DNA of 64,000 nucleotides. Source: Henckelia pumila (taxonomy: Eukaryota; Streptophyta; Magnoliopsida; Lamiales; Gesneriaceae). The notes beneath the pieces were generated by a model. That model saw only the letters and a list, made by a program, of their open reading frames with translations. It did not search any database and was not told the DNA's origin. Of this stretch, positions 34,705 through 46,621 are shown in pieces. The translations under genes were made by a program, and so were the position numbers. The DNA is taken from NCBI RefSeq assembly GCF_033568475.1, contig NC_133122.1, positions 19,227,206-19,291,205 on the forward strand. Direction: 5' to 3'. Within the stretch, counting starts at the first letter, position 1; every line of letters begins with the position of its first letter.

Positions 34705-35015
34705 TAATTTCTTTTTTGTCCACTAAATTGTCAATTTTTTTTGGTTTTGATCCATTAACTTTTTTAATTTGGTTTGATACACTAATTTTTAATTTTTGAT
34801 GATTTTGATCCAAATACTTGTGTGGCACCGAAAAATGCTAATATGACATCGAAAAATGATGGCATGACATCGAAAAATACTGACATATCAAGTTCTCACA
34901 TCAACAATTGAATCAAAATCACAAAAAAATTAAAAGTTAGTGTGCGAAAATCAAACTTTGAAAATTTAATTGACCAAAACAAAAAAAAATAGACAAGTTA
35001 ATAAATAAAAAAACA
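34705..35015. mobile_element. Fold-back MITE-like element
   Basis: The left arm (TTTGTCCACTAAATTGTC... GGTTTTGATCCATTAAC) pairs imperfectly with the right arm read in reverse (TTAACTTGTC...GTTTTGGTCAATTAA). The centre repeats GACATCGAAAAAT three times. No coding capacity; exact ends and duplication not resolved. Confidence 0.5.
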
Positions 35016-35288
35016 TTTTTCCACAGTTTTTGGGAAAAGATTATGCACAATTTGCATATAAGAAAAGAATGGTAAATTCAGCTTGCTCTATAGAACCACC
35101 CATATTTAACTCACAATTAACACAAATATATATGGCATGTTTTGAGAACATCTTAAAACTAAGATAATTAATGATGGGAAGATGAACTAAGGACGATCAT
35201 AAGAAAAGAACATTAATTTATAACACCGATTACACACGATTATATGAGCATACTAAAAACAAGGGCAATTTTTCAAGAAATAGACTAA

Positions 35289-35416
35289 GGCAGTGTTTGA
35301 GCATTGGGAGATCTTTTAAAAATTGTATTTCTCAATTTTTTTTTAACAAAATTTCAAAATTTTGTCAAAGAAAAATTGAAAAGTGATTCACTTTTGGAAT
35401 GTAAATAACATTATCC
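35289..35416. mobile_element. Small Tourist-like MITE, copy 1 (diverged)
   Basis: It begins GGCAGTGTTTGAG after TAA and ends AACATTATCC before TTA. The interior resembles the copy at 56905-57015 (TATTTCTCAATTTTT...AAAAATTGA). The TSD is imperfect. Confidence 0.5.
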
Positions 35417-36553
35417 TTAAAAAAATATATGAATTTGACATGAGATGGGACCGTATTAATTAATTTTATCAAAGGAAAGGGGGCTACGCACATTGATATT
35501 CAAACATTATATCAATTGGAAAGATCATGTCGAGCTGCATTAGAAGCAACTAGATCATGTGGATTGTGACATGTTTAACTTATAATAATATTATAATAAT
35601 ATGTGACTTGTAATAAGTTGAATCCAAAAACACACAAGTATCTCAAATCAATTTTTTTTATTTTTTTTAAAACTACCGCAAAGCAATTAATGTGTATAAA
35701 GCATGATAACATTTTCGCTAAGCAAGAACAGTAATCATCTATATTCCTAGAGTCATTACGACAATTAAACTTGTATACATAAAATAAAATACAATTTTAT
35801 GATTGATATATTTATCAACAACTACAGCTTTTGATACATTATATATCAAGATTTTGATCCAAACTCTTTTTGTTTGTATGAATTTTTGTTCATTGTAATT
35901 GGGGAGAGGATTTTTGCTATATATCTTCAAAATTCGAACCTAAGAGAAGAGTATTATGCCACGGGAATTTGTCTAAAAAAATTTAACCAAGGAAAAGAGA
36001 AGAGGATTACCCACCCATGGGTGTTTATTTGAAAAAGAATAAAAAATTAACCTAATTCTAACTATGTGATATATATATATATAATGTTTTCTCTCCATAA
36101 AAAATATAATATAAAAACAAAACATATATGATTTGTCACATGGTTTGGATTCATATTTGTCTGAACTTTTGGACTACTTCTAATGTTTGACCAATAATCA
36201 TAGCCAAACAAAGCGTCATACGGATGTGGACTTATCAATGAACACACAATATGCCGAGATATATATTAACCATCAAATTAATTAAATACCACTCTAATTA
36301 TTATTAAATTTTATCTTAAAGTGTTGTATATTTACGTGGTCTTTGATTCAAAACATTGGTATAGTGAATGAATTGATGAACTGATTGTGAGGAAGTTGAC
36401 TACAGCCAAATACAAGCTGGTACGTACTCTGGATGTATCACTATTTCAAAAAGTGATTAGCATGTGATAAAATTTGGGCAATATTGGATTTTATTTAATT
36501 ATTAATAACCAATGTATCTATTTTTTTTTTCCGAACACTCATAGATGCAGTTA
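35417..36553. other. AT-rich DNA without a visible gene
   Basis: No supported ORF or RNA gene. It contains a (TA)n run near 36069-36082 and poly-A/T tracts. Confidence 0.6.
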
Positions 36554-36556
36554 TTA

Positions 36557-37634
36557 GGGCATGTTCAATCATGAACCCAAAAAATGGGTTCATTTTTGCC
36601 ACCTGTACTGCCACATCAAAAATTTAAAACTCATTACTTTTTAAATCTTTCATCATCAATCATAAACCCAACAAAACACAACTGTTGAGGGTCCCGCTAT
36701 CAAATCACACATTAATTCTTTCATTTAATTTACTATTTTTATTTATAAATTTTGCACATACATATGTAACCAAATATATATTTAAGTAATAATTTTTATT
36801 TACGTCATTAGTTAATTAATCATATATTTTTTTAATAATTGATATAGCGTATTATTTTATATTTTAAAAATTCAGAAAATTTGTTGAAAAAACTAATTAA
36901 ATGAAAAGGACATGTTACTAAGTGTAGTAGCATGCACATATAACAAAATACACTAAAAAAGTTCAAATTACAAGTTTTAAAAAATCGTAATTTTTATAAT
37001 AAAAAATAATATTTAAACTAAATGTTAATTAAAATATTTTAAATTTGATATAGAGTATTATGTTATATTTTAAAATTTTAATTTTTTTTTAAAACTACTT
37101 AAATGAAAAGGGCATGCTACTAAATGTAGTAGCATGCCCATTTAATAAAATACTCTACGAACTTCAATTTTCAATTTATAAAAATCACATTAAATCGTTT
37201 ATAGTAATAAATTTAAATTATATAACTAAATAGTTTATAATAATAATTTTTATTTATATAATTTAATTAATCATATATCAATTTTTATAATTTAGTAAAA
37301 TTTATTATCAAAAATAATTTTAAAAAAATTTAAAAAAAATTAAAACAAGAAATATGATACATATATATATAACGTTAATAACTAATAAGTAAAAATTGTG
37401 AACAAATTTCTCAAAAAAATGTTTTTAAAAAATTATTTAAAAAAAAAAGAAAAAAAGTAAATATAACAATTTTCCCAAAAAAATGTCAGCAAAGTACATG
37501 TATAAACATGGTTCATATATTAGAACAATGTTTGTTTTTTGAATCATAAACCCACTATCCACAATGGCACTGGATTCATTTTTTTTTTGTTCAAAAAACG
37601 AACCTCCAAATTTGAACCTCAATTGAAGATGCTC
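36557..37634. mobile_element. PIF/Harbinger-like non-autonomous element
   Basis: The left end GGGCATGTTCAATCATGA is inverted at the right end as TCAATTGAAGATGCTC. TTA flanks both ends (36554-36556 and 37635-37637), the usual Harbinger target. The interior is AT-rich and holds a tandem duplication of about 206 bp (units from 36841 and 37047) with the motif AGTGTAGTAGCATGC. No transposase ORF. Confidence 0.65.
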
Positions 37635-37637
37635 TTA

Positions 37638-39900
37638 TATATTAGTTGCGGCCTATGGATACACACCTTAGAAGATAATGAAAAAAACAGTTATAAATAT
37701 AGCGTAGTTAAGACTGCGGTTTATTGATACATGCACATGAGAATATAAGTCGATAAAATCTTGATCAAACAAAGATTATATATATATATATATTTTAAAA
37801 TATATTTTTTCCCTAATAATAATTCTATTATCTATAGTACCATGGTTAAAATCTAGCAATCCATGTATTGATTGAACTTGTTTAGACCTTTTTACATTAA
37901 ATTGGTGAGCAAGTGAGAAAAAGGTAAAAAGGTACAAGGAGACAATCAGCACATTCAGCCCTTTATGGGGTGACAGAGGGAGGCGAGAGGAGAGAAGCAT
38001 GTGTATGGCAACAAATAGCAATCGAAAAAATAGAGTTAAGGTTTACTTAATGTGATAAATTGTATATTGTTAACTCAAAATGTTATAAATTATATATATA
38101 ACCGACATCTCAAATAAAAATACCACGTTTCTTGTTTCGTCACTCTTAAATATTCAGTCCATTTTCTATAATTATTTTACAATTCTTTCAGCAACATACC
38201 CTTATCATGAAATACATCAACTATTTCCACCAATTTTTCTAAACATGCATTAGATAAGGTTGAATTGGAATTTTTTATAAAACTAATTTTTTTTTTTGGG
38301 ACAGAAATTTTAAGTTGCCAATAACTTTCATAATATGTGTGAAAAATATATACAAGCTAAATATATGAGATGGGATGAGACAGTGCATGTGTGCTATATA
38401 AATGAAGTTGTGTCGTAAATTTAAGGAGTTGAGTTTTGAGTGTGCATCAAGTAGTCTTTTGTTGGTTAAGCAAAAAACTTACAAATGATTTTTTTTAGAA
38501 TTGACCTAAATTAGGTTCATCTTTGATCTATATAGAACGGTGGATCGCTTGTTAAATTTTAAAAATAAAACATCACTTTATACGTAACATTTTTTTTATA
38601 TGAAGTATGATTCCATTGATGTATTTTTTTCGATTTTTTTATTATATTATATTGTTCTCATAAGAATAAAGTAGTATTGATATACGTATTTTAGATATAG
38701 ATAAAAGTATTAGAATTTTATTAGAATTATGTGCTATCTTTCTCACGGAATCTATATTATTATCCCATATTATTTTTTGAATATGCAAGCTAAGTGTCTG
38801 TTTATGCATAATTAGATAAGACATTAATTGCCCAACATTTTTGCAGTGAAAACCGAGAGGTACGTCACTGGATTTGGAAATCATATACCCAACCCAAAAA
38901 TATGCGTGATTTAAATGTTTGTTAGTTGTTGCTAAGCTAAATGGGCCACTCTATATTTACCAAAAGCTTCATAAATGTTACATCCACTAGAATTTTTTTT
39001 TAAAAAAAAAAGTTAATTCACCACATGCGTATGATTTATTTATTAGTAGAAAAAATGTCGGGAGAAAATTGATGAGAGACGTCGAAATTTCGAATAACTC
39101 TGGTAGATGAAATCATGAAATTGATATATCAAAGTTATGACAAAATTTAAAATTTATTTGACATATTCTATAACATCATATGAAAACGATTGCTCTAATA
39201 CGAAAAACCCAATTTCCTCTTGAATAGAATAAAATTATTGAATAAATATTTGGAAGGTCATATTACCATATTAATAAGCAAGACGGCAAAAAACTCTTAT
39301 AAAATAATTTCACACGTCAATTTGTTGAGATATATCTAACAAATAAAAAAATATTATTTTTTCACGGTCTTTCAATTTCACAAATATAAATTTTAAGACA
39401 AAAAACTTACTTCAAAAATAATATTTTTATGAGTATGATAGTAAATTTTTGTTATATATATAAATATAATTTTGTATGATATCCGAATCCAATGGAAATC
39501 TAAAATCCATACCGGCACAAGGGAAGAGTGGCCCACTTGGGGACGAAGCATGTGCAAAATCAATGGAACGCCCAAAAACGATTTGTTCAATGAATCTTGA
39601 AAGGAAGTCTGCGGAAATTAAGAAAGCTTTTTTCACGCAATTTTCCCAATCATGGCCATGAGTTAACAAGAGACAAGCAGATGAAAGAGACGAGAATATT
39701 GGTAAAACCCGGACAGATTTTACAGCCAAAACTCAGCAGTAGATTCGAGCATTCCAACGGCCCACCAAGAAATCTGTGCAAATGGCAACCAGCAACACCC
39801 ACGTTCTCTACTCATCACCTGCTAAGCTACTCCAATTTCATCTCTCTCACCTCCATGACCATTGTACAATTCCGCTGTACTGCAGTCAACGATCCGATTT
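37638..39900. other. Intergenic DNA upstream of the CCR-like kinase gene
   Basis: AT-rich, with no supported gene or repeat. The last 400 bp are less AT-rich and probably include the promoter and 5' untranslated region of the next gene. I could not choose a TATA box with confidence. Confidence 0.5.
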
Positions 39901-42231
39901 ATGAGAAATCTTCCCACTTCTCTTCCTGGGTCTTCCTTGAATCCCATGTTCTTTCATTGTTCCTTCTTGTTTTTCCTTTTACTTATGGATTCTGCATCTG
40001 GGTTCGGCTCCATGGCTACCATTTCAGCTTCGTTTGGGGATTACGGCATTTTTTGTGCTATTGATGCTAGTGGCAAGCAAGCTGTGATTTGTTGGGACAC
40101 CAACAATAGCTCCTCTACTGCTTCGAGTTCAATGCAGTATTCAGCCTTTTTGCCTCCTATGGTGGCGCTCTCTGGAGGAGAGGGTTTTTTGTGTGGTATT
40201 TTGGCGAACACTTCGCAGGTCTATTGTTGGGATTCTGCGAGATCTTCCGAAAGCTCGGAACTTGTGCCTCCGGTGTTCAAGACGAATGCTTATTCTCATG
40301 TCGCTGCTGGTAAGGACCACGTTTGCGCGATTCGGGGATCTTATTACTCGGAAAACGATTCTGGCAGCGTTGATTGTTGGGATATCGTTCGTTTACCCAA
40401 TGGGAGTGCAAGTTCGAAAGATAGTGCCAGGTTCTATGACCAGAATGCTAGTATACTCGTGTTCAGGAAACTTGTTTCTGGTTATGGGTTTAGCTGCGGT
40501 CTTGTCAGAGATGGAGGGATTGCATGCTGGGGACCAAAGTCCAGTACTCTTGTTCCGGACATATCGGATAATTTTTTGACCTTAGCTTCTGGGCTAGACT
40601 CCGTTTGTGGTGTTCTGCAGCTTTCTGGTGTGGTCAAATGCTGGGGTGCAAATGATTCATATGGCAGCCCTCCGGTCGGGGATCGATTCGTGTCGCTGAC
40701 CGCTGGTGCTCGCCATTTTTGTGGAATCAGAGAGGATAGTCATGGAATCCAGTGTTGGGGGAATTTCAATGCTTCCTTGATTCCAACCGGATCTGGTTTT
40801 CTTGCCATTGCTGCTTCCAACTTTCTTACGTGTGGTATTAGAGAAGGTGATCTAGTTCTTGATTGTTGGTTTGCAAACGTTTCATCTCCAGTTGATTATG
40901 ATCCTCCGTTGCAGTTATGCAGCCCTGGTTTGTGTAGCCCCAGTGAGTGTGGGGATAAAATGTTTGCTTTCAATGCGAGCCTTCTCAATGAGCCAGATTT
41001 GACTAGCTTGTGTGCTAGAAAAGATCTAAAGATTTGTTTGCCCTGTGGATGGAATTGCTCCGAGGGTTTTTTCGCCTCTAGCTCGTGTACGGGGGATGCA
41101 GATAGAGTCTGCACATCTTGTTCTCTCTGCCAGAGTAGTTCTTGTTCGGATATTTGCAAGCTCCAGTCTTCACCAGGGCCACAGCTGAAGCACTGGAATC
41201 AGTTGCGGCAACTGCTGCTCATAGTCGGGTCCTCTGCATTAGGATTCCTTCTAATCTTGCTCGGCTGGTGCCTTATACCCCGTGTTGTTGCCAGGGATCA
41301 AGACGGGATAAAGAAGAGGCAACTCGTGTCATGCATTCGCAAGCCTGACCAAGAAAGCGATGCCAATACCGATCAACATCCTCTGGCATCTGTTGTCCCA
41401 TGTCTCGGAGTTGCCCAAGTGTTCCGGCTGTCGGAATTAAAGGACGCGACTAATGGATTCAAGGAGTTCAACGAGCTTGGTAGAGGAAGTTATGGTTTTG
41501 TCTACAAAGCCGTCCTTCCCGATGGGAGGCAAGTGGCGGTGAAACGAGCTAATGCTGCCACAATTATCCACACCAATAGCCGTGATTTTGAAATGGGGTT
41601 GGAGATCCTTTGTGGTATTCGGCATTGCAATATTGTGAACTTGTTGGGATATTGCACTGAAATGGGGGAGAGGCTTCTGGTTTACGAGTTTATGCCACAT
41701 GGGACTCTTCACGATCATCTCCACGGAGGCCTGCCGACTCTGAACTGGAGTCTGCGCCTGAAAATTGCTATGCAGGCGGCAAAGGGACTCGAGTATCTGC
41801 ACAATGAAGTCACACCTCCTATTGTTCATGGCGATGTTAAGAGCTCGAAAATCCTTTTTGATGCTGATTATGCAGCTCGGATTGCTGATTTTGGGCTACT
41901 TATTCCAAATGAAAGGGATCTTAGTTCCAACATGAGAATGGATATCTATCGCTTCGGCATCCTGCTTCTTGAAATTTTGAGTGGAAGAAAACCTTATGAT
42001 GCTGACTGCTCGCCTCCAAATTTAGTCGAATGGGCATTACCGCTTATAAGAGAAGGCAAGGCAGCTGCCACAATCGACCGGCATGTTGCTCTTCCAAGAA
42101 ACGTGGAACCGCTGCTAAAACTTGCAGATATTGCAGAGCTTGCTTTGAGAGATCATCGAAATGAGAAGATCACCATGTCGAATTTGGCACTTTTGCTGGA
42201 GCAATTAGTGAAGGATGGATTGATCTTGTAG
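39901..42231 (+). CDS. CCR1/2-like: CRINKLY4-related receptor-like kinase (CCR1/CCR2 type)
   Basis: This is a 776-residue, intronless receptor-like kinase. I take the ATG at 39901 because a signal peptide follows (a hydrophobic run FFHCSFLFFLLL near residues 17-28); the in-frame extension upstream has only a TTG. Residues about 35-335 are crinkly repeats, RCC1-like beta-propeller blades with repeated C-G-I...CW motifs (DHVCAIRG, VDCWD, IACWG, VKCWG, IQCWG). Residues 338-421 form a Cys-rich TNFR-like region. A membrane span lies near 434-457 and the kinase domain near 520-767. The kinase has the Gly loop (GRGSYGFV), VAVK and HGD instead of HRD. DFG is followed almost at once by MDIYRFG, so the activation loop and APE segment are absent. 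As I recall, CCR1 and CCR2 of Arabidopsis share such a deletion. The family signals in epidermal and root development; this member is likely a weak or pseudokinase co-receptor at the plasma membrane. Confidence 0.92.
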   Translation: MRNLPTSLPGSSLNPMFFHCSFLFFLLLMDSASGFGSMATISASFGDYGIFCAIDASGKQAVICWDTNNSSSTASSSMQYSAFLPPMVALSGGEGFLCGILANTSQVYCWDSARSSESSELVPPVFKTNAYSHVAAGKDHVCAIRGSYYSENDSGSVDCWDIVRLPNGSASSKDSARFYDQNASILVFRKLVSGYGFSCGLVRDGGIACWGPKSSTLVPDISDNFLTLASGLDSVCGVLQLSGVVKCWGANDSYGSPPVGDRFVSLTAGARHFCGIREDSHGIQCWGNFNASLIPTGSGFLAIAASNFLTCGIREGDLVLDCWFANVSSPVDYDPPLQLCSPGLCSPSECGDKMFAFNASLLNEPDLTSLCARKDLKICLPCGWNCSEGFFASSSCTGDADRVCTSCSLCQSSSCSDICKLQSSPGPQLKHWNQLRQLLLIVGSSALGFLLILLGWCLIPRVVARDQDGIKKRQLVSCIRKPDQESDANTDQHPLASVVPCLGVAQVFRLSELKDATNGFKEFNELGRGSYGFVYKAVLPDGRQVAVKRANAATIIHTNSRDFEMGLEILCGIRHCNIVNLLGYCTEMGERLLVYEFMPHGTLHDHLHGGLPTLNWSLRLKIAMQAAKGLEYLHNEVTPPIVHGDVKSSKILFDADYAARIADFGLLIPNERDLSSNMRMDIYRFGILLLEILSGRKPYDADCSPPNLVEWALPLIREGKAAATIDRHVALPRNVEPLLKLADIAELALRDHRNEKITMSNLALLLEQLVKDGLIL

Positions 42232-42404
42232 TTTCAGATAATTTTTTTTGCATCATTTGATATATTGATTATGAAAAACACAGCATGAGATAAGCAGCTT
42301 TTGGCGAGTAATACTCTCTTGCAACTGTAAATTTCTTATGAGCTTGTACATTATGTTGCTTCTAAATTAGCACAAAATGGGTTATTTGGATGTTTTCCTT
42401 TTGA

Positions 42405-42410
42405 AATAAA
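42405..42410 (+). terminator. Polyadenylation signal for the CCR-like gene
   Basis: AATAAA lies 174 bp after the stop codon, followed by more A-rich and T-rich sequence. Confidence 0.5.
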
Positions 42411-42435
42411 TAAAAAAATATTTTTGGGATTAGCT

Positions 42436-42441
42436 TTTATT
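42436..42441 (-). terminator. Polyadenylation signal for the CRPK1-like gene
   Basis: AATAAA on the - strand, 89 bp beyond the stop at 42530. It lies within 40 bp of the opposing gene's signal, so the two 3' ends may overlap. Confidence 0.45.
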
Positions 42442-42529
42442 CAAACTACAAGACTTCGGCACCCTTACTAGCCCTATAGTAATGACAATGCTGGTATTTT
42501 TGACTTCATGCAAATACTGATTGGAACCT

Positions 42530-44056
42530 TCATGCTGCGGAAGTGAATGATTGCTTCGGGCGTATTTTGATCTTCTTAAGATCAAGAATGAGTCCCGGGC
42601 GTGATATCTCAACATTATCTGTTTCAATCTCATTGTTTAACATCTTCAGTACAGCAGACATTGAAGGTCGGAGCCTGGTCGACTCTTGCACACAAAGCAG
42701 TCCAACTTTCAAGAACCGAACGGCTTCTTTTTTTGGAAAATCTCCATTCAGTGCAGAATCCACCAGCTTCGAAAGGTTTTTGCCACTGTAAAGTTCCCAT
42801 GCCTGCACACGTAAACGTATGAAAGTGTGATCATTATATTTTCTCATCATGGGTTAAATTTAAACTCTTGACTAATTAATCCTGGGAAATTGCTACCTTG
42901 TCCACTAAAAACTGCTCTCCATTTTGCAGATGGTAATCAACTATAGGCCGCCCGCTGACTATTTCCAGCAGAAGCACGCCGAAGCTGTAAACATCTGATT
43001 TTCTGGTAAGATGGCCACTATGAGCGTATTCTGGAGATAAATACCCCCTTTTTATGCACCCCCAACAAAATAAACATGATGAGAGTTACAAACGAGTATA
43101 TAAAGAACCATAATTCAAGAAATCGAACTACAGTAACAGAAGTACTGGAAACATACAATGTTCCAGCTACACGAGTACTGATGTGCGACATGTCGTCTCT
43201 GAACAGCTTTGCAAAGCCGAAATCAGCAACTTTGGGCGTGAAATTCTGATCGAGAAGTATATTACTCGCCTTGATATCCCGGTGTACGATATGAGGATCC
43301 AATTCTTCATGGAGGTAACAAATCCCTTTAGCAATTCCTAAGGAAACATGTTTTCTCAAATTCCAAGTGAACTTCACCCTTTTAGTCTCACTTTCTATCA
43401 AGAAGACAAACATATCAAATCTATGTCATGTCATAATTTCAACAAAATATTGTGTTACAAAGATTAATCTTGAACCAACTCACAAATTAAATTATAATCA
43501 AAACTAGATGGCAGATGCCAAGAAAGTCTAAAGACTAAAATAGATGATTTTTATACCCAAGAAACAATGGAAGAGGCTCTTATTTTTCATGTAATCATAC
43601 ACCAATAGTCTTTGAGCTCCATCTACGCAACATCCGCGTAGAGTAACAAGATTTTCATGTCTGATGTCAGACAGTGCAGCTATCTCAGATAAGAACTCCC
43701 TTTCCCCGCGCATTGAATCCAATTCGACGGATAGAACTTTGACAGCCACAAAGTTGTCACCTATTAGCCGCCCCTAGAAATTTTTTTGATAGTTGACCAA
43801 TAAGGAGAACTAGCTAACTTTTGCATCCATGATCGAAAAAGATAAAGATCTTACAGTTTACCTTGTAAACAGTCCCGAAACCCCCCTCACCAATCTTGTT
43901 CTTAAACCCCTGAGTCGCAGTTTCGAGTTCGCTGTATGAGAAAACATGAAATTTTGGATTTGAGATTGTTTGGACGTGCTCATCTTCTGTAGCTTTGGCT
44001 GCTAAAATATTTGGGGAGAATTTGAAACAGCTTAAAATAGAATAAATCAGTTTCAT
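42530..44056 (-). CDS. CRPK1-like receptor-like cytoplasmic kinase, five exons
   Basis: The exons on the - strand are 44056-43862, 43773-43557, 43394-43157, 43047-42897 and 42802-42530. All introns are GT-AG (88-162 bp) and the phases agree, giving 357 residues. After a short N-terminus with a Ser-Cys-Phe motif comes a complete Ser/Thr kinase domain: [35 protein letters not shown] and [17 protein letters not shown]. The C-terminus [11 protein letters not shown] matches the family ending of Arabidopsis CRPK1 (At1g16670), a membrane-associated kinase in cold signalling. That role is known for the family and is only inferred here. There is no ectodomain or membrane span. It is convergent with the CCR-like gene, 298 bp apart stop to stop. 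Confidence 0.9.
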
Positions 44057-44241
44057 TCTTGATTATGTGTTTGGTTTTATGTGTTACTTGTTTTTTGAAC
44101 TTATGCTATATTTTCTTGGTCGTAATATTCGGATTTTCTTGATGGGATTGGTGAATTTGTAAGGGAACCGAAGAATGTAGGTAGGCTTTAAAAGAAATCG
44201 GATCAAGGAGAGGGGAAGGAAGACGGAGATCGAGTTTATTA

Positions 44242-44249
44242 AATTTATA
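44242..44249 (-). promoter_or_regulatory. TATA box upstream of the CRPK1-like gene
   Basis: TATAAATT on the - strand, about 190 bp before the ATG, followed by a CT-rich stretch typical of plant transcription starts. Confidence 0.5.
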
Positions 44250-44530
44250 GGCTATAGCCGTTAATCAAGACACATTTAATTTGACTTGGAAATGAGAATA
44301 TTCACAAGCTCTTCAAATTGTGTAAATTCTTAATGAATTTTTTTCCAGCAAGTAAATGCTATGTACTTCGTACGACCTGAAAATCGTTATGCATGTGAAG
44401 TCAAACGGAAGAAATGAGCTCAAGTGGATGAAGTTGGCCAATATTTATAATAATATCGGACACGGAAAGAATTTAAGGAAGAGGTGAAAGGTAATTTATA
44501 ATTTATAATTTTTATGGAAACCAAATATCA

Positions 44531-44768
44531 TATACAAAAACTCTTACGAGACAAGCCGTACAATGAATCAAATATCGTGAGACGTAATTCTGACTCACGA
44601 AAAAATTATTTTTTTCATGTCAACAATAATTATTTTTAACTGTAAATATATACAAAAACTCTTACGAGACAAGCCGTATAATGAATCAAATATCGTGAGA
44701 CGTAATTCTGAATCACGAAAAAATTATTTTTTTCATGTCAACAATAATTATTTTTAACTGTAAATATA
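44531..44768. repeat. Tandem duplication, 118-bp unit
   Basis: Two copies starting near 44533 and 44651 differ at about two sites (CGTACAATG versus CGTATAATG; CTGACTC versus CTGAATC). Confidence 0.9.
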
Positions 44769-46066
44769 ATTATTTCACTAATATTATATGCATGTATACA
44801 TGAGTGTGAAACCATCTCGTAAGAGATTAATTTAGTGATACACATTTATGTGAGATCACGGTGAGTTTGAGACTTGATCATAACTAGGACTGACATACCG
44901 AATCAAAATATCGAATTTTCGGCATATCGTATTGAGATTTTTTCGATATATAAACATTTTTTCGGTATCTATATGATATCAATATGGATTTTTCCGTACC
45001 AAAATTTCAAAATTTTAATATCAATATCGATTTGAATTTTTTTCATACTCATATTTTTGAATTTCAAAAACCACTCGTCTTATTCTCACCATGTTAGTTC
45101 CAATTCCACTATAATCTTTCACCAATTTGACGAGAGAATCAACTTCGAGAAAACTTTTGATTTTTGTTTGGATTAAGAGTTTGAAAAATGACCTTGGTCA
45201 ACCAAATTTTTTGATTTATGACCTACTTTCAAAAAAAAATTTGCAAAATAACCTTCAAATACAAAGAAAATGCAAAAATAAAACAAAAGAAAAAAATTGA
45301 GAAGGTTATATTTCCAAATCATGGTCAAACGGAGGTTATTTAGTTAAATAAATCCAATAATAAAATAAATTAATAGCCCATGACGAAATATTAAATTTGT
45401 CATTAATCGTGCTGTAAGTCTCGTTAGTCCTTAAAAAAAATATTGAATTCATTTGTAATTTTCAGGAAATTGACCGAAGACCTAACTCTCTCTTTAGGAG
45501 GATCGAGTACTTGAGTCATCGAGGGGAATAATGTAAAGATTTGTTCAAAGTATGGGGACTTTGAACCTGTGAAATAGGAGACAATATGTCGATATCACAC
45601 GCACAATTTTTTTGGTGTAATTTTATTCTATTCTTCGGGTGTGCTTGTGTATTTTTGGATTGTGCTTAAAATTTATTAAAAAATATTCTTTCTGATTATT
45701 TCCACCTTTTGGCATTGTTTTCAAATTGCAACTATAGATTGTACGTAAAAATTTGTGTATGGGAAAATATGGGTACTGCGACACATCTACTCGAACTAAC
45801 AAAGGATGAAGATTAAAATGATAAAATTAAATTGTTTTGTGTCAAAAAAAGAATATGGTGAATGCTTTTGAAGAAAGAAATATTCGTTCAACTTTGAATT
45901 TTATGATGTTGAAATTTCTGGTTGAGACCAATTGAACAAGTTCAATGAATTGAATTTTACCATTAATTTTCCTTATGTATTTAATTATTAAAGCGTAGAG
46001 AAATAAATTTGTTCACTAAAAGACAAGACCGACTTCTCAAATTCTCCTCTCATCACATCATTATAC
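44769..46066. other. AT-rich intergenic DNA
   Basis: No gene seen. About 44885-45060 resembles the ATACCGAA-rich hAT-type element at 52127-52573, but it lacks recognisable ends and is probably a decayed relative. Confidence 0.45.
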
Positions 46067-46074
46067 ATCATAAC

Positions 46075-46613
46075 TAGAGCCGTCAATTTGGGTTAGACCC
46101 GTCGGGTTGGCCTGGCCCGCCATACAATTTAAGTGGGTTGGATTGAAATTTTTTCAACCCAACAAAAAGTGGGCCTAGATGGGTCAACTCACCTAGGCCC
46201 GCGACCCGCGCGAGTTGGCCCGCCGCGGGCCTAGAGAATTAATAATTTATTTTTATTTTTATTGTTATATACGTATTTTTTAATAAAAGTTTGTGAATTT
46301 TTTTTGTGTTAATTACTTTATATAAAATTTACACACATGAAATCAATAATTAAAATTTTTATTAATATGTTTCTATTAATATTTATTTATGAAATGATTT
46401 TTATAATTAATTATAATATTATTTATTTATTTTTATTTGTCGTGATTCAACCCGCGGGCCGACTCGCCTAACCCGCAACCCACCTTGGGTTGGGTTGGGT
46501 TGATGATTTTGAGCCCGTCAGGATGGTGGATCGGCCCGCCATCGACCCGCCAAAAGGTGGGTTTTTGGTGGGCCGGCCCGCCCCGCCATAAGTTGATCCG
46601 TTTGACAGCTCTA
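46075..46613. mobile_element. hAT-type MITE, GGGCC-rich family, copy 1
   Basis: Terminal repeats TAGAGCCGTCAATTTGGG and (inverted) TAGAGCTGTCAAACGG. Perfect 8-bp target duplication ATCATAAC at 46067-46074 and 46614-46621. Both subterminal parts are full of GGGTTGG/CCAACCC and GGGCC motifs around an AT-rich core. The short ORFs inside are not supported. Confidence 0.9.
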
Positions 46614-46621
46614 ATCATAAC

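Noticed and set aside
39862-39900. Longer N-terminus for the CCR-like kinase
   Set aside because: The extension begins at TTG, and the sequence before the ATG at 39901 does not resemble a signal peptide.
44885-45060. Another hAT MITE of the ATACCG family
   Set aside because: Composition is similar to 52127-52573, but no termini or 8-bp duplication could be found.
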